Notes under the pieces: model-generated
Seen by the model: only the letters and a program-made list of their open reading frames with translations
The model's database searches: none
What the model was told of the DNA's origin: nothing
Shown here: positions 17,758-26,867 of the stretch, in pieces
Position numbering within the stretch: position 1 is the first letter of the stretch
Layout: each line of letters opens with the position of its first letter
NCBI RefSeq assembly: GCF_003611035.1
Contig: NZ_CP030033.1
Span: 496,001 to 560,000, forward strand
Reading direction: 5' to 3'
Length of the DNA: 64,000 bases
Source of the DNA: Cryobacterium soli
GTDB lineage: Bacteria; Actinomycetota; Actinomycetes; Actinomycetales; Microbacteriaceae
Made by a program: the position numbers and the translations under genes

Positions 17758-18309
17758 CTAGGAGACCTTGCGGGAGACGCGACGGGCGGCGAGCTCGTCG
17801 GAGGGGTCGTTGGCCTGGGTGTCGAGCTCGACCAGGGTGGTCTCGACCTCGCGGAGAACCTTGCCAACGGCGATGCCGAAGACGCCCTGGCCGCGGCTGA
17901 CGAGGTCGATGACCTCGTCGTTGGACGTGCAGAGGTAGACGCTGGCGCCGTCGCTCATGAGAGTGGTCTGGGCGAGGTCGTTCACGCCGGACTCGCGGAG
18001 CTGGTTCACTGCGGTGCGGATCTGCTGGAGGGAGATACCGGTGTCGAGAAGGCGCTTGACCAGCTTGAGCACGAGGATGTCGCGGAAGCCGTAGAGGCGC
18101 TGGGAGCCGGAGCCGGCCGCGCCGCGCACTGTGGGTTCGACCAGTTCGGTGCGGGCCCAGTAGTCGAGCTGGCGGTAGCTGATGCCGGCGGCGCGGGCCG
18201 CGACGGCGCCACGGTAGCCGGAGTTCTCGTCGAGTTCGGGCATACCGTCGGTGAAGAGCAGTCCCTGACCGTAGCGAGACGAATCGTCTCGGGGATTGAG
18301 CTCACTCAT
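17758..18309 (-). CDS. MerR-family regulator (Rv1830-like)
   Basis: A 183-residue regulator with a MerR winged helix near the N-terminus (GISYRQLDYWARTELVEP, about residues 41-58, then RLYGFRDILVLKLVKRLLD). The C-terminal half is not a metal-binding Cys-rich tail, so it is not a classical metal sensor. Position downstream of an FHA gene and another MerR gene matches the Rv1827-Rv1830 order. The ATG at 18309 has GAGAGG upstream. The 210-bp gap to the next gene holds no ORF; the bifunctional nuclease gene (Rv1829 type) usually found here is missing. Confidence 0.82.
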   Translation of the reverse strand: MSELNPRDDSSRYGQGLLFTDGMPELDENSGYRGAVAARAAGISYRQLDYWARTELVEPTVRGAAGSGSQRLYGFRDILVLKLVKRLLDTGISLQQIRTAVNQLRESGVNDLAQTTLMSDGASVYLCTSNDEVIDLVSRGQGVFGIAVGKVLREVETTLVELDTQANDPSDELAARRVSRKVS

Positions 18310-18519
18310 ACGATCGCCTCTCGGGGGTGGATGCGAACCTTCAGGCCGCACTTCAACGTTAGCGAGGCCGACGGCCCCAACCCGTGACATCCGGTGCAAA
18401 GGCCCCGGCGTGTCTTGGGAACGGTGAGGCGTGCGCGGATTCTGCTCCGCGCGCACCTACCACATCCGTGCCACGAGGAGTCGAGCGCGCTGGAATGCGT
18501 TGAACTTGCAGTCTACGAC

Positions 18520-19218
18520 CTATTTGGTCAGGCGACCCAGGGCGGAGCGGATGAGGCTGCCGCGGATCACTTCGAGCTGGCCGGCGATCTCCACGGCCAT
18601 CTCGGCGGCCTTGGCCCGGCTGGAGGCGTCCTTGCGTCGCGCAAGGGGCACGAGGGCGCTCTCGATCAGACCCAGCTCGCGTTCGGCCGCGCCGCGGAAC
18701 CCGCGGAGGTGCCGGGGCTCGATGCCGCTCTTCTGCAGGTCGACGAGGGCACGGAGCACCTGCAGTGCGTCGTCGCCGTAGTGCTCGGCAGGCAGGATGA
18801 TGGACGACGAGACGGCGTCATGCAGCAGGGCGGCAGGGGCGCCGGACTCGCGCAGCAGTTCGTCGCGGCTGAAGCGGCGGGCCACGACGAGCATGCTCGG
18901 CCCTGGGGCCCCTCCGCCGGGCAGGGACGGCGACAGGCCGGCGTCGAGATCGTCGAGGTAGGAGCGAATGACCTTCAACGGCAGGTAGTGGTCCCGCTGC
19001 ATCGAGAGGATCAGGCGCAACCGGTCCAGGTCGCCGCCGTTGAACTTTCGGTAGCCCGACTCGGTGCGGGCCGGGGAGACCAGTCCCTGTTCCTCGAGAA
19101 AGCGCAGCTTGGACGGGGTGAGGTCGGGGAATTCCGGCGTGAGCCGGGCCAGGACCTGGCCGATACTCAGAAGTGACGTCGCGCCCGGCAGCCTGGCCTG
19201 GGCGGAGGACGCCGGCAC
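18520..19218 (-). CDS. MerR-family regulator (Rv1828-like)
   Basis: A 232-residue regulator. The N-terminal helix-turn-helix reads SIGQVLARLTPEFPDLTPSK and is followed by the MerR wing (FLEEQGLVSPARTESGYRKF) and a long helical C-terminal region. In mycobacteria the Rv1828 protein has this same arrangement beside garA. Its GTG start shares a base with the stop of the FHA gene (TAGTG), so the two are translationally coupled. Confidence 0.82.
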   Translation of the reverse strand: MPASSAQARLPGATSLLSIGQVLARLTPEFPDLTPSKLRFLEEQGLVSPARTESGYRKFNGGDLDRLRLILSMQRDHYLPLKVIRSYLDDLDAGLSPSLPGGGAPGPSMLVVARRFSRDELLRESGAPAALLHDAVSSSIILPAEHYGDDALQVLRALVDLQKSGIEPRHLRGFRGAAERELGLIESALVPLARRKDASSRAKAAEMAVEIAGQLEVIRGSLIRSALGRLTK

Positions 19219-19727
19219 TAGTCGCTCGCCAGGTGTACGAGGTCGAGCCGCGAGGCGTAGAACGTCAGGCGGAATTTTCCGACCTGCACTTCGGACCCGT
19301 CGGTGAGGACGGCCAGGTCGATGCGTTCACCATCGAAGTAGGTGCCGTTGAGCGATCCGAGGTCCTTGACCTGGAAGGTGCGGCCTGAGCGCAGGAATTC
19401 GGCGTGACGCCGGGAGACCGTGACATCGTCGAGGAAGATGTCGGCGTTGGGGTGACGGCCCACCGTGGTGACATCGGCATCCAGGAGGAAGCGCGCACCG
19501 GAGTTGGGTCCGCGGCGCACGACCAGAAGGGCCGAGCCGGAGGGCAGCGCGGCGATGGCTTCCTGCTCCTCGACCGTCACGTTCGAGTCGAGGGCGGCCA
19601 ACGACGCCGCGAACTCCTGGCTGAACGTCATCGTCGTGTCGACGTTCCCCCTGGCATTCTCGGGCGCTACCGTCTTCCCCGGCGCAACCGTCTGCTCGGG
19701 TTCTTTCTTATCGTCGGAATCGACCAC
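19218..19727 (-). CDS. garA: FHA-domain protein, GarA/OdhI type
   Basis: A 169-residue protein. The FHA domain (about 75-155) has GRHPNADIFL, SRRHAEF and GSLNGTYFDG, the phosphothreonine-binding residues of the fold. Upstream, NVDTTMTF (28-35) matches the ETTS phospho-acceptor motif of GarA/OdhI, with Thr31 and Thr32 conserved and the last Ser replaced by Met. In relatives, kinase phosphorylation here makes the protein fold back on itself and stop inhibiting 2-oxoglutarate dehydrogenase and glutamate metabolism. A GTG start follows AGGAGG. Confidence 0.86.
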   Translation of the reverse strand: MVDSDDKKEPEQTVAPGKTVAPENARGNVDTTMTFSQEFAASLAALDSNVTVEEQEAIAALPSGSALLVVRRGPNSGARFLLDADVTTVGRHPNADIFLDDVTVSRRHAEFLRSGRTFQVKDLGSLNGTYFDGERIDLAVLTDGSEVQVGKFRLTFYASRLDLVHLASD

Positions 19728-19777
19728 CGTGCACCTCCTACCGGTAAATCGTATCGGATGGAACCGGCCAACATTTG

Positions 19778-20356
19778 CTAAGGCAGCCGAATCACCCGAA
19801 CCGTTTCAATCGCGTAGATGACCCCGGCCCACCAATACAGGTACGCGCCCCAGAGCCCGAAGGCCCAGCCGACCGGCAATGACCACCAGGACAGCTCGGG
19901 GAACGCCTGCCCGAGCATGATCATCGGCAGGGCGTAGAACAGGCAGAACGTGGCGATCTTGCCCAGCTGATGCACCGGAAGCGGACCGAAACCGTGGTTG
20001 GCCAGCACAACGCCAAGGCCCAGCAGGAAGACGTCCCGGCCGACGACGACGGCCACGATCCACCAGGGGACCAGGTCGCGCCAGGCCAGCCCGATCAGGG
20101 CGGCGAAGATGTAGAGCCTGTCGGCGGCCGGATCGAGCAGCTGGCCGAGCCGGGTGACCTGGTTGAACCGGCGTGCGATCCAGCCGTCCAGGAAGTCGGT
20201 GAGGCTGGACACCGCCAGCACGAGCAATGCCCAGGCGTCCGCGCCGCTGACGATGAGGCCGAGGAAGACCGGAACGAGCCCCAGGCGCAGGAAACTGAGC
20301 AGATTGGGCACGGTGATCACCCGGGAGCTCACCACACTCGACTCGGGCCCTGTCAC
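19778..20356 (-). CDS. CDP-alcohol phosphatidyltransferase (PgsA family)
   Basis: A 192-residue multi-helix membrane enzyme. The family signature D-x2-DG-x2-AR-x8-G-x3-D-x3-D is complete in TDFLDGWIARRFNQ through GQLLDPAAD (about residues 53-78). It transfers a phosphoalcohol onto CDP-diacylglycerol; glycerol 3-phosphate (phosphatidylglycerophosphate synthase) is the likeliest acceptor, but the sequence does not fix this. Mycobacterial pgsA2 (Rv1822) lies near garA in the same way. It starts at a GTG exactly 6 nt after TAGACT. Confidence 0.84.
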   Translation of the reverse strand: MTGPESSVVSSRVITVPNLLSFLRLGLVPVFLGLIVSGADAWALLVLAVSSLTDFLDGWIARRFNQVTRLGQLLDPAADRLYIFAALIGLAWRDLVPWWIVAVVVGRDVFLLGLGVVLANHGFGPLPVHQLGKIATFCLFYALPMIMLGQAFPELSWWSLPVGWAFGLWGAYLYWWAGVIYAIETVRVIRLP

Positions 20357-20362
20357 GTGTCG

Positions 20363-20368
20363 AGTCTA
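20363..20368 (-). promoter_or_regulatory. -10 element, probable leaderless start
   Basis: On the minus strand TAGACT-CGACAC-GTG precedes the phosphatidyltransferase, with no ribosome-binding site in the 6-nt gap. It is almost identical to the pknL start region (4021-4035). Confidence 0.6.
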
Positions 20369-20389
20369 TCGACGTGCCTTCGGTTCCGG

Positions 20390-21331
20390 TCAGGCGGTGT
20401 TCCGGTCCGCGGTGGTCGTCGCCGCGCTCTTCTTCTTCTTCGCCGCCGCCGTCTTCTTCTCGGCCGGTTTCTTGGCTGCCTTCGTGGCCGATGAGGCCTT
20501 CGCCCTCGACGGCGCAGGGGAAGACTCCGACGCCGCGGCCGAACCTTTCCTGCTGCGGTCGACACTCCGACGCAGCGCCTCCATCAGGTCGAGCACCTCT
20601 CCCCCGCCGCCCTCCTCCTCGGCGGCGCCGAAGGTGGCCTCGGTGTCGATGGCGTCGCCCTTCTCGAGCTTCTCCTCGATGAGCCGGCGCAGCTGGACCT
20701 GGTACTCGTCGGTGTAGTCGCCCGGGCTGAAATCGGCCGCGAAGGACTCGACCAGCGCCGCCGACAGGTCCAGCTCCCGGTCGGAGATCGTCACCGACTG
20801 CTCCAGCGCCGGGAAGTCGGCCGTGCGCACCTCGTCGTTCCAGAGCAGGGTCTGCAGCATCAGGACGTCCCCCTGCACCCGCAACGCGGCCAGGCGGGTC
20901 TTCTGCCGGAGGGAGAAGTGCACGATGGCGGTGCGATCGGACTGCTCCAGTGTGCGGCGCAAGAGCACGTAGGCCTTGGGCGAGCTCCCGTCGGGTTCGA
21001 GGAAGTAGCTCTTGTCGAACATGATCGGATTGAGCTGGTCGTTCGGCACGAATTCGAGCACGTCGATCTCCCGGCTGCGTTCCTCCGGCAGCGCCTTGAG
21101 GTCGGCATCCGTGATGATGACGGTCTTGTCTGCGTCGGTGAAGGCCTTGTCGATGTGCGCGTAGTCCACGATGTTGCCGCACACCTCGCAGCGACGCTGA
21201 TAGCGGATGCGGCCGCCATCAGCGTCGTGCACCTGGTGCAGCTCGACGTCGTGGTCCTCGGTGGCGCTGTACACCTTGACCGGCACGTTGACCAGGCCGA
21301 AGGTGATGGCACCCTTCCAGATCGATCTCAT
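20390..21331 (-). CDS. ku: Ku, DNA end-binding protein of NHEJ
   Basis: A 313-residue bacterial Ku. The N-terminus MRSIWKGAITFGLVNVPVKV is diagnostic, followed by a CEVCG pair and the Ku core (to about 250). The C-terminus is a Lys/Ala-rich extension (KAAKKPAEKK and KKKKS) that in relatives threads on DNA and contacts LigD. The ATG has GGAGG upstream. It is divergent from ligD (101-bp gap), giving the complete two-component end-joining system. Confidence 0.95.
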   Translation of the reverse strand: MRSIWKGAITFGLVNVPVKVYSATEDHDVELHQVHDADGGRIRYQRRCEVCGNIVDYAHIDKAFTDADKTVIITDADLKALPEERSREIDVLEFVPNDQLNPIMFDKSYFLEPDGSSPKAYVLLRRTLEQSDRTAIVHFSLRQKTRLAALRVQGDVLMLQTLLWNDEVRTADFPALEQSVTISDRELDLSAALVESFAADFSPGDYTDEYQVQLRRLIEEKLEKGDAIDTEATFGAAEEEGGGGEVLDLMEALRRSVDRSRKGSAAASESSPAPSRAKASSATKAAKKPAEKKTAAAKKKKSAATTTADRNTA

Positions 21332-21432
21332 CGCGCCTCCTCGACGCTCGCAGCCCGGTTCACCCTTCTAGTAGACACCGTGTCGGGCCGCTGCGGCTAG
21401 ACCGGAAGCGCCGCCAGGAGCAAGCTGGCCTC

Positions 21433-24072
21433 ATGACAGCTGGTGCGGAGGGTGCGGGGAACTCCACGGCGGGCGCCGGCGGCGCGCACCGCGAGGTCGT
21501 GACGGTGGACGGTCGCCGGGTCACCCTGACCAATCTCGAGAAGGTGATGTACCCGGCCACCGGCACCACCAAGGCCGACGTCCTCGGCTACTACGCGGCC
21601 GTGGCGGATGCCCTCATCCGGCACGCCAGGGACCGCCCGGCCACCCGCAAGCGCTGGGTGCACGGAGTGGGTACCGCCGCCGAGCCCGGCCAGGTGTTCT
21701 TCCAGAAGAACCTGGGCGACGGCACTCCGGAATGGGTGGAACGCCGGGAACTGGAGCACAAGGAGCGTCGCACCGTGTATCCGCTCGTGAACGATCTGGC
21801 CACGCTCACCTGGCTGGCGCAGATCGGCACCCTCGAGATCCATGTTCCGCAGTGGCGGTTCGACGCCCGGGGCGCGCAGAGCCCTCCGGACCGGCTGGTG
21901 CTCGACCTCGACCCCGGCGAGGGCGTGGGCCTGGCCGACTGTGCCGAGGTGGCGCGCTGGGCGCGGGCGCTGCTGCTGGACATGGGTCTGGACGCCCGGC
22001 CCGTGACGAGCGGGAGCAAGGGCATCCATCTCTATGCGGCGTTGGACGGCCGGCACAGTTCGGAGCAGGTGAGCCAGGTGGCCAGGGAGCTGGCCCGGGC
22101 GCTCGAAGCCGACCATCCGGACGAGGTGCTCAGCGCCATGACCCGGTCGATGCGACCGGGCAAGGTCTTCGTGGACTGGAGCCAGAACAGCGCGGCCAAG
22201 ACCACTATCGCGCCGTACAGCCTGCGCGGCCTGCTGCGGCCGTTCGTGGCGGCTCCGCGCACCTGGCGCGAGCTGGAGGCACCGGGGCTGGAGCAGCTGG
22301 ACTACCACCAGGTGCTCAAACGGCTCTCCAGGGCGCCGGACCCGCTGGCGGCCGTGGCCGACGCCGCCGAGGCGCGCGCCGGCGCCGCTGCAAGCCCGGT
22401 GCCGGCCTCCGGGGCCGCCGCCGGGCCGGACGAGGACCGCCTGCACACCTACCGGAGCAAGAGGGACGCCCGGCGCACGCCCGAACCCATGCCGGAGAGC
22501 ACGCCTGACGCCTCCCCGGCCGCCGGCGGAGCCGCCTTCGTAGTCCAGGAACACCACGCCAGGGCCCTGCACTTCGATCTGCGCCTGGAGCACGAGGGCG
22601 TGCTGGCCTCCTGGGCACTGCCCAAGGGAGTGCCCACCGACCCCACCCACAACCACCTGGCCGTGCAGACCGAGGACCACCCGCTCGAGTACCTCGGGTT
22701 CGAGGGTGACATTCCGGCCGGGGAATACGGCGCCGGGACGATGTCGATCTGGGACCGGGGCGAATACAGCGCGGAGAAATGGCGGGACGACGAGATCATC
22801 GTGACCCTGCACGGCAGTCCCGGCGGCCCGCTCACGGCGGGTGGGGACGAGTCCGGGCGCACCTTCGCGCTCATCCGCACCGGGGGCGCCGGCTCCCGCA
22901 ACTGGTTGATCCACCTCATGAAGCCCCGGCGCCCGCCGACCGCGGAGACACCCGGCGCCGGCCAGGTCGGCTCTGCCCAGGACGCCCGCGTCACCAGCGC
23001 CCCACTTCGCGCCGCGGCCTACTCCCCCATGCTCGCCCGGCCTGGCACCCTGCGCGACCTCTCGGCCGAGACCGACTGGGCGTACGAGATGAAATGGGAC
23101 GGCATCCGCATGATCGCCACCGTCGGAGCCGGCGCCGACGGAGCCGTGCGTTTCCTCACCCGCAACGGCAACGACGTCACCGCCGCGTTCCCCGAACTCG
23201 TCGATGACCTGCGCGCGGCCCTGGCCGGCCGGGCCGCCGTGCTGGACGGCGAGGTCGTCGCGCTGGACCGTCACAACCGGCCCGACTTCTCCCTGTTGCA
23301 GACCCGGCTCGGGCTCACCGACCCGACCGATGTGCGCCGGGCCCGACAGGGCGCCCCGGTGCACTACTTCGCCTTCGACCTCCTCGAGCACGACTGGCGC
23401 CCCCTCGTCGAGCTGCCCTATGCCGAGCGCCGGCAGGCCCTTGAACGGTGGGTGCGGGGAACAGGCACCGTTCAGGTGCCGCCGACGTTCGACGACCAGG
23501 ATGCGGCCACGGTGCTCGCCACCAGCTCCCGGCTGGGCCTGGAGGGCATCATCGCCAAGGACACCCGCAGCGGTTACCTCACCGGCCGCCGCGCCGACCG
23601 CTGGGTGAAGATCAAGCATGTGACCAGCCAGGAGGTCGTCATCGGCGGCTGGCGGCCCGGCGCCGGCCATCGCTCCTCGACCCTGGGCTCGCTCCTGGTG
23701 GGGATACCCGCGCCGGCCGGGCCCGACGCTGCCCCGGGCGCACCCCGGCGACTGCTCTACGCCGGACGGGTCGGCACGGGTTTCCGCGACCGGGACCTCA
23801 CCGCTCTCCGACGGCGCCTCGACGAGCTTTCGACGACGGACACCCCGTTCGAGGACGTACCGGCGGCCGACGCGACCGACGCCGTCTGGGTGCAGCCGGT
23901 CCTGGTCGGCGAGGTGGACTTCTCGGCCTGGACCCCGGCCGGCCGGCTGCGCCACCCCAGCTGGCGAGGGCTGCGGGCCGACAAGGACCCCGCCGATGTG
24001 GTGCGGGAAGAAGCGGTGCGGGAGGATGCGGTGCGGGAGGCCGCCGTGGCCGAGGCGGGTGATTCCCGATGA
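21433..24072 (+). CDS. ligD: Multifunctional ATP-dependent DNA ligase LigD (Pol-PE-Lig)
   Basis: An 879-residue NHEJ ligase with domains in the mycobacterial order: primase/polymerase (about 20-300; LVLDLDPGEG metal site near 158), 3'-phosphoesterase (about 366-500; QEHHARALHFDLRLEHEG and PAGEYGAG), and ATP-dependent ligase (about 545-870) with the nucleotidyl Lys554 in EMKWDGIRM. With Ku it fills, trims and seals double-strand breaks. The ATG is preceded by AGGAG at a long 12-nt spacing. Its end overlaps the next gene by 4 bp (ATGA). Confidence 0.95.
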   Translation: MTAGAEGAGNSTAGAGGAHREVVTVDGRRVTLTNLEKVMYPATGTTKADVLGYYAAVADALIRHARDRPATRKRWVHGVGTAAEPGQVFFQKNLGDGTPEWVERRELEHKERRTVYPLVNDLATLTWLAQIGTLEIHVPQWRFDARGAQSPPDRLVLDLDPGEGVGLADCAEVARWARALLLDMGLDARPVTSGSKGIHLYAALDGRHSSEQVSQVARELARALEADHPDEVLSAMTRSMRPGKVFVDWSQNSAAKTTIAPYSLRGLLRPFVAAPRTWRELEAPGLEQLDYHQVLKRLSRAPDPLAAVADAAEARAGAAASPVPASGAAAGPDEDRLHTYRSKRDARRTPEPMPESTPDASPAAGGAAFVVQEHHARALHFDLRLEHEGVLASWALPKGVPTDPTHNHLAVQTEDHPLEYLGFEGDIPAGEYGAGTMSIWDRGEYSAEKWRDDEIIVTLHGSPGGPLTAGGDESGRTFALIRTGGAGSRNWLIHLMKPRRPPTAETPGAGQVGSAQDARVTSAPLRAAAYSPMLARPGTLRDLSAETDWAYEMKWDGIRMIATVGAGADGAVRFLTRNGNDVTAAFPELVDDLRAALAGRAAVLDGEVVALDRHNRPDFSLLQTRLGLTDPTDVRRARQGAPVHYFAFDLLEHDWRPLVELPYAERRQALERWVRGTGTVQVPPTFDDQDAATVLATSSRLGLEGIIAKDTRSGYLTGRRADRWVKIKHVTSQEVVIGGWRPGAGHRSSTLGSLLVGIPAPAGPDAAPGAPRRLLYAGRVGTGFRDRDLTALRRRLDELSTTDTPFEDVPAADATDAVWVQPVLVGEVDFSAWTPAGRLRHPSWRGLRADKDPADVVREEAVREDAVREAAVAEAGDSR

Positions 24073-24935
24073 CCGAAGCGGCCGCATCCGCCCTGCTCAT
24101 CTGCCTGGTGATCGCGGGGCTGGCCTCGGCTGCCGCATGGCTGCTGTCGCTGGCCACCCGCGACTACTCCTGGGTCGACAGGGCCTGGTCCATCCTGCCG
24201 GCCGTCTATCTCTGGATCTTCGCCCTCGCCGCCGACCCGCCTGATGCGCGCCTGCTCGTCCTGGCCGCGCTGGGCACCCTGTGGGGCGTGCGGCTCACCC
24301 TGAACTTCGCGCGCAAGGGCGGCTACCGGCCCGGCGGCGAGGATTACCGTTGGGCCGAACTGCGCCGGCGGATGTCGCCGCGCCGCTTCGCCGTCGTCAA
24401 CCTGGTCTTCATCTCGGTGACCCAGAACCTCCTGCTGCTCATGATCGCCCTACCCGGCTGGATCGTGCTGCAGCATCCGGGCCGGTTCGGTCTCCCTGAG
24501 CTCGCGGCGACGGCCCTGTTCCTGGCCTTCCTGGCCGGCGAGAGCGTGGCCGATCAGCAGCAGTGGCGGTTCCAGCAGGAGCGGCGCAGGCTCGCGGCCC
24601 AGGGCGCGGCGGATCCGGGCTTCCTGCGGAGTGGGCTGTTCCGCTTCTCCCGCCATCCGAACTACTTCTTCGAGATCGCCCAGTGGTGGACCGTCGCCGC
24701 TTTCGGCGCCCTCGCCGCGGGCACGCTCCTGCAGCAAGGCACGCTGGGGGCGGTGCTGCTGACCCTGCTCTTCGTCGGCTCGATCGCCCTCACCGAGAGC
24801 ATCTCGATGGCGCGGCATCCCGGCTACACGGCCTACCGGCGCGAGGTGTGGCCCCTGGTGCCGTGGTTACCCAGGCGCCCCGCGGACATCCGCGTGCCGG
24901 GCGCCGAGGACCCGTTCAGGCCAGACGCGCCCTGA
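24069..24935 (+). CDS. DUF1295 membrane protein, steroid 5-alpha-reductase-like
   Basis: A 288-residue polytopic membrane protein with about six hydrophobic helices. The C-terminal [17 protein letters not shown] motif and the downstream [14 protein letters not shown] are typical of DUF1295 / isoprenylcysteine methyltransferase-related enzymes. The substrate is unknown; a lipid or steroid-like molecule is likely for the family. It overlaps the ligD stop by 4 bp and is probably co-translated, though no link to DNA repair is apparent. Confidence 0.82.
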   Translation: MTEAAASALLICLVIAGLASAAAWLLSLATRDYSWVDRAWSILPAVYLWIFALAADPPDARLLVLAALGTLWGVRLTLNFARKGGYRPGGEDYRWAELRRRMSPRRFAVVNLVFISVTQNLLLLMIALPGWIVLQHPGRFGLPELAATALFLAFLAGESVADQQQWRFQQERRRLAAQGAADPGFLRSGLFRFSRHPNYFFEIAQWWTVAAFGALAAGTLLQQGTLGAVLLTLLFVGSIALTESISMARHPGYTAYRREVWPLVPWLPRRPADIRVPGAEDPFRPDAP

Positions 24936-25380
24936 GTGCGGGCCAGCTGGCGGCGAAGCCCGGATGCAGCGGCAGCAGGTCGACGTCGGCCGGCGGCACC
25001 CAGCGCAACGCGATGCTCTCGGAGTCGCTGATGACCGCGTCGAAGGCCTCAAGAGCCTCCACCACCACTGTCGTATAGGACCAGAATCCGAGGTCGACCA
25101 CCGAGCTGAAGCTGAACCGGAGCAGGTGCGCCGGCACGCCGGCCTCTTCCCCGGCCTCCCGGATCGCGGCGTCGAGTGCGCTCTCGTTCTCGTGCCGTGC
25201 TCCGCCTGGGACACCCCAGGTGTCACCGTGATGGCTCCACACGGCCCGGTGCTGCAGGAGCACCCCTCGCTCGGCATGGTGCACGAGCAATCCGGCCGCG
25301 CCGTACCGTCCCCAGAACCGGGAACCGTCCGGGCCGAAGACCCAGGCGTCCCCGCTGTGTGCACTCACGCTGCCGCTCAT
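24916..25380 (-). CDS. NUDIX hydrolase
   Basis: A 154-residue protein with a canonical Nudix box, [20 protein letters not shown] followed by EAGV (about residues 52-75), matching GX5EX7REUXEEXGU. This places it among pyrophosphohydrolases of nucleoside diphosphate-linked substrates; the exact substrate is not readable. The last 20 bp overlap the end of the convergent DUF1295 gene. The ATG start precedes a typical beta-strand entry ([15 protein letters not shown]). Confidence 0.85.
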   Translation of the reverse strand: MSGSVSAHSGDAWVFGPDGSRFWGRYGAAGLLVHHAERGVLLQHRAVWSHHGDTWGVPGGARHENESALDAAIREAGEEAGVPAHLLRFSFSSVVDLGFWSYTTVVVEALEAFDAVISDSESIALRWVPPADVDLLPLHPGFAASWPALRARLA

Positions 25381-25479
25381 CGCTTAAGCATGCCGCACCG
25401 GCCGGGGCCCGTTCTGCCGGGCCGGGTAAGATCGAGCCCGGCGGCGACCTTCCCGCCCCTCCCAAAGGACTTGACGAGC

Positions 25480-26193
25480 ATGACCTCTTCCACCCCCGCC
25501 AGCGCCCTCGACGCCGCAGCACTGGCCCGCTACATCGACCACACCCTGCTCAAGCCCGAAGCCACCCAGGCCGACGTGGCCGCCCTCATCGCCGAGGCCG
25601 TCGAGCTCGGCGTCTACTCCGTGTGCGTGTCGCCGTCGATGCTGCCGCTCACCCTGCCCGCGGATGCCGACCTCAAGGTCGCCGTGGTGTGCGGGTTCCC
25701 GAGCGGGAAGCACGCGTCGGCGATCAAGGCCGCCGAGGCCGCACTGGCCGTGGCCCAGGGCACCGACGAGGTGGACATGGTGATCGACATCGGTGCCGCC
25801 AAGGCCGGCCGGTTCGACCTGATCGAAGCCGACATCAGTGCCGTGCGCGCCGAGATCCCGGCCCCCCTGGTGCTCAAGGTCATCATCGAATCCGCCGCCC
25901 TCACCGACGACGAGATCGTCGGCGCCTGCCGCGCGGCCGTTGCCGCCGGTGCCGACTTCGTCAAGACCTCCACCGGTTTCCACCCCACCGGCGGCGCCAC
26001 CGTGCACGCCGTGCGCCTGATGCGCCAGACCGTGGGCGACGCTGTGGGCGTCAAGGCCTCCGGCGGAGTGCGCAGCCACGCGGACGCGCTGGCCATGATC
26101 GAGGCCGGCGCCACCCGCCTCGGCGTCTCCGGCAGCACGGCCGTGCTCTCCGGCGCCGTGGTCGAAGCCCCGGCCAACCCCGCCGCGTACTGA
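25480..26193 (+). CDS. deoC: Deoxyribose-phosphate aldolase
   Basis: A 237-residue class I aldolase splitting 2-deoxyribose 5-phosphate to glyceraldehyde 3-phosphate and acetaldehyde. Visible are [10 protein letters not shown] (N-terminus), [16 protein letters not shown], the Schiff-base Lys in FVKTSTGF and the second Lys in GVKASGGVR. The ATG at 25480 has AAAGGA about 12 nt upstream; longer in-frame extensions lack family similarity. A -10-like TAAGAT lies at 25427-25432. Confidence 0.93.
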   Translation: MTSSTPASALDAAALARYIDHTLLKPEATQADVAALIAEAVELGVYSVCVSPSMLPLTLPADADLKVAVVCGFPSGKHASAIKAAEAALAVAQGTDEVDMVIDIGAAKAGRFDLIEADISAVRAEIPAPLVLKVIIESAALTDDEIVGACRAAVAAGADFVKTSTGFHPTGGATVHAVRLMRQTVGDAVGVKASGGVRSHADALAMIEAGATRLGVSGSTAVLSGAVVEAPANPAAY

Positions 26194-26231
26194 GGCTCCA
26201 GGGCCGAACCAGCGGGCCTTCTGTCGCCCGC

Positions 26232-26271
26232 GCGGACAACTGCCCCCGGTCTGCCGGGTGCTGTTGTCCGC
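26232..26271. repeat. Palindromic repeat element, GCGGACAAC type (copy 1)
   Basis: Outer arms GCGGACAAC (26232-26240) and GTTGTCCGC (26263-26271) are perfectly complementary, with a partly paired GC-rich middle. A related element with the same arms is at 40811-40857. Both lie in convergent gaps (deoC/apt here), so they may serve as terminators for both strands. Confidence 0.6.
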
Positions 26272-26311
26272 ACCGGGTGCAGAACCGGGTACAGAGCGGG
26301 TGCAGAAGAGG

Positions 26312-26839
26312 CTAAACCGACACGATGGTGTGCACCGGCACGTCGCCGATGCGGCCGCGGCCGTCAAGTTCGGCCAGCTCGAGCACCACGCCCACCCCGA
26401 CCGTGAGGTACCCGGCCCGCTCGATCAGGCGCGCGGTGGCGGCGACGGTGCCGCCGGTGGCGAGCACGTCGTCCACGATCAGCACACGGGAGCCGGCCGG
26501 CAACTGCCCGACCTCCAGCTCCAGCCGGGCCGAGCCGTACTCGAGGTCGTATTCCTCGGTCAGCACGGTGCCCGGCAGCTTCCCGCCCTTCCGCACCGCC
26601 AGCACGGCGCACTGGGCGGCATACCCGATGCCGGCCGCGAGCAGGAAGCCGCGCGCCTCGATGCCGGCCACGGCGTCAAAGGAGCCCCGGTAGCGCTCGG
26701 CCAGTTCGTCGATGATGGACCGGAACGCCACCGCATCCGCGAAGACCGGATTGAGGTCTCGGAACAGGATGCCGGGAAGCGGGAAGTCGGGGTAGGAGGC
26801 GAGAAGGGTGTGCACGTGCTGGGCTGCGGGAACGATCAC
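26312..26839 (-). CDS. apt: Adenine phosphoribosyltransferase
   Basis: A 175-residue purine salvage enzyme making AMP from adenine and PRPP. It has the typical start region SYPDFPLPGILFRDLNPVF, the GIEARGF loop and the PRPP motif VLIVDDVLATGGT. The GTG at 26839 is preferred: TGGAG lies 4-5 nt upstream and the protein then has the normal length. A -10-like TACCCT is 7 nt from the GTG, so a leaderless or short-leader transcript is possible. It lies 28 bp downstream of the marR gene on the same strand. Confidence 0.9.
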   Translation of the reverse strand: MIVPAAQHVHTLLASYPDFPLPGILFRDLNPVFADAVAFRSIIDELAERYRGSFDAVAGIEARGFLLAAGIGYAAQCAVLAVRKGGKLPGTVLTEEYDLEYGSARLELEVGQLPAGSRVLIVDDVLATGGTVAATARLIERAGYLTVGVGVVLELAELDGRGRIGDVPVHTIVSV

Positions 26840-26867
26840 GTACTCCAGGGTACCGTCGCCGTCAGGG

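Noticed and set aside
21397..24087. Minus-strand open frame of about 896 codons
   Set aside because: It mirrors ligD, whose three domains and active-site motifs are on the plus strand.
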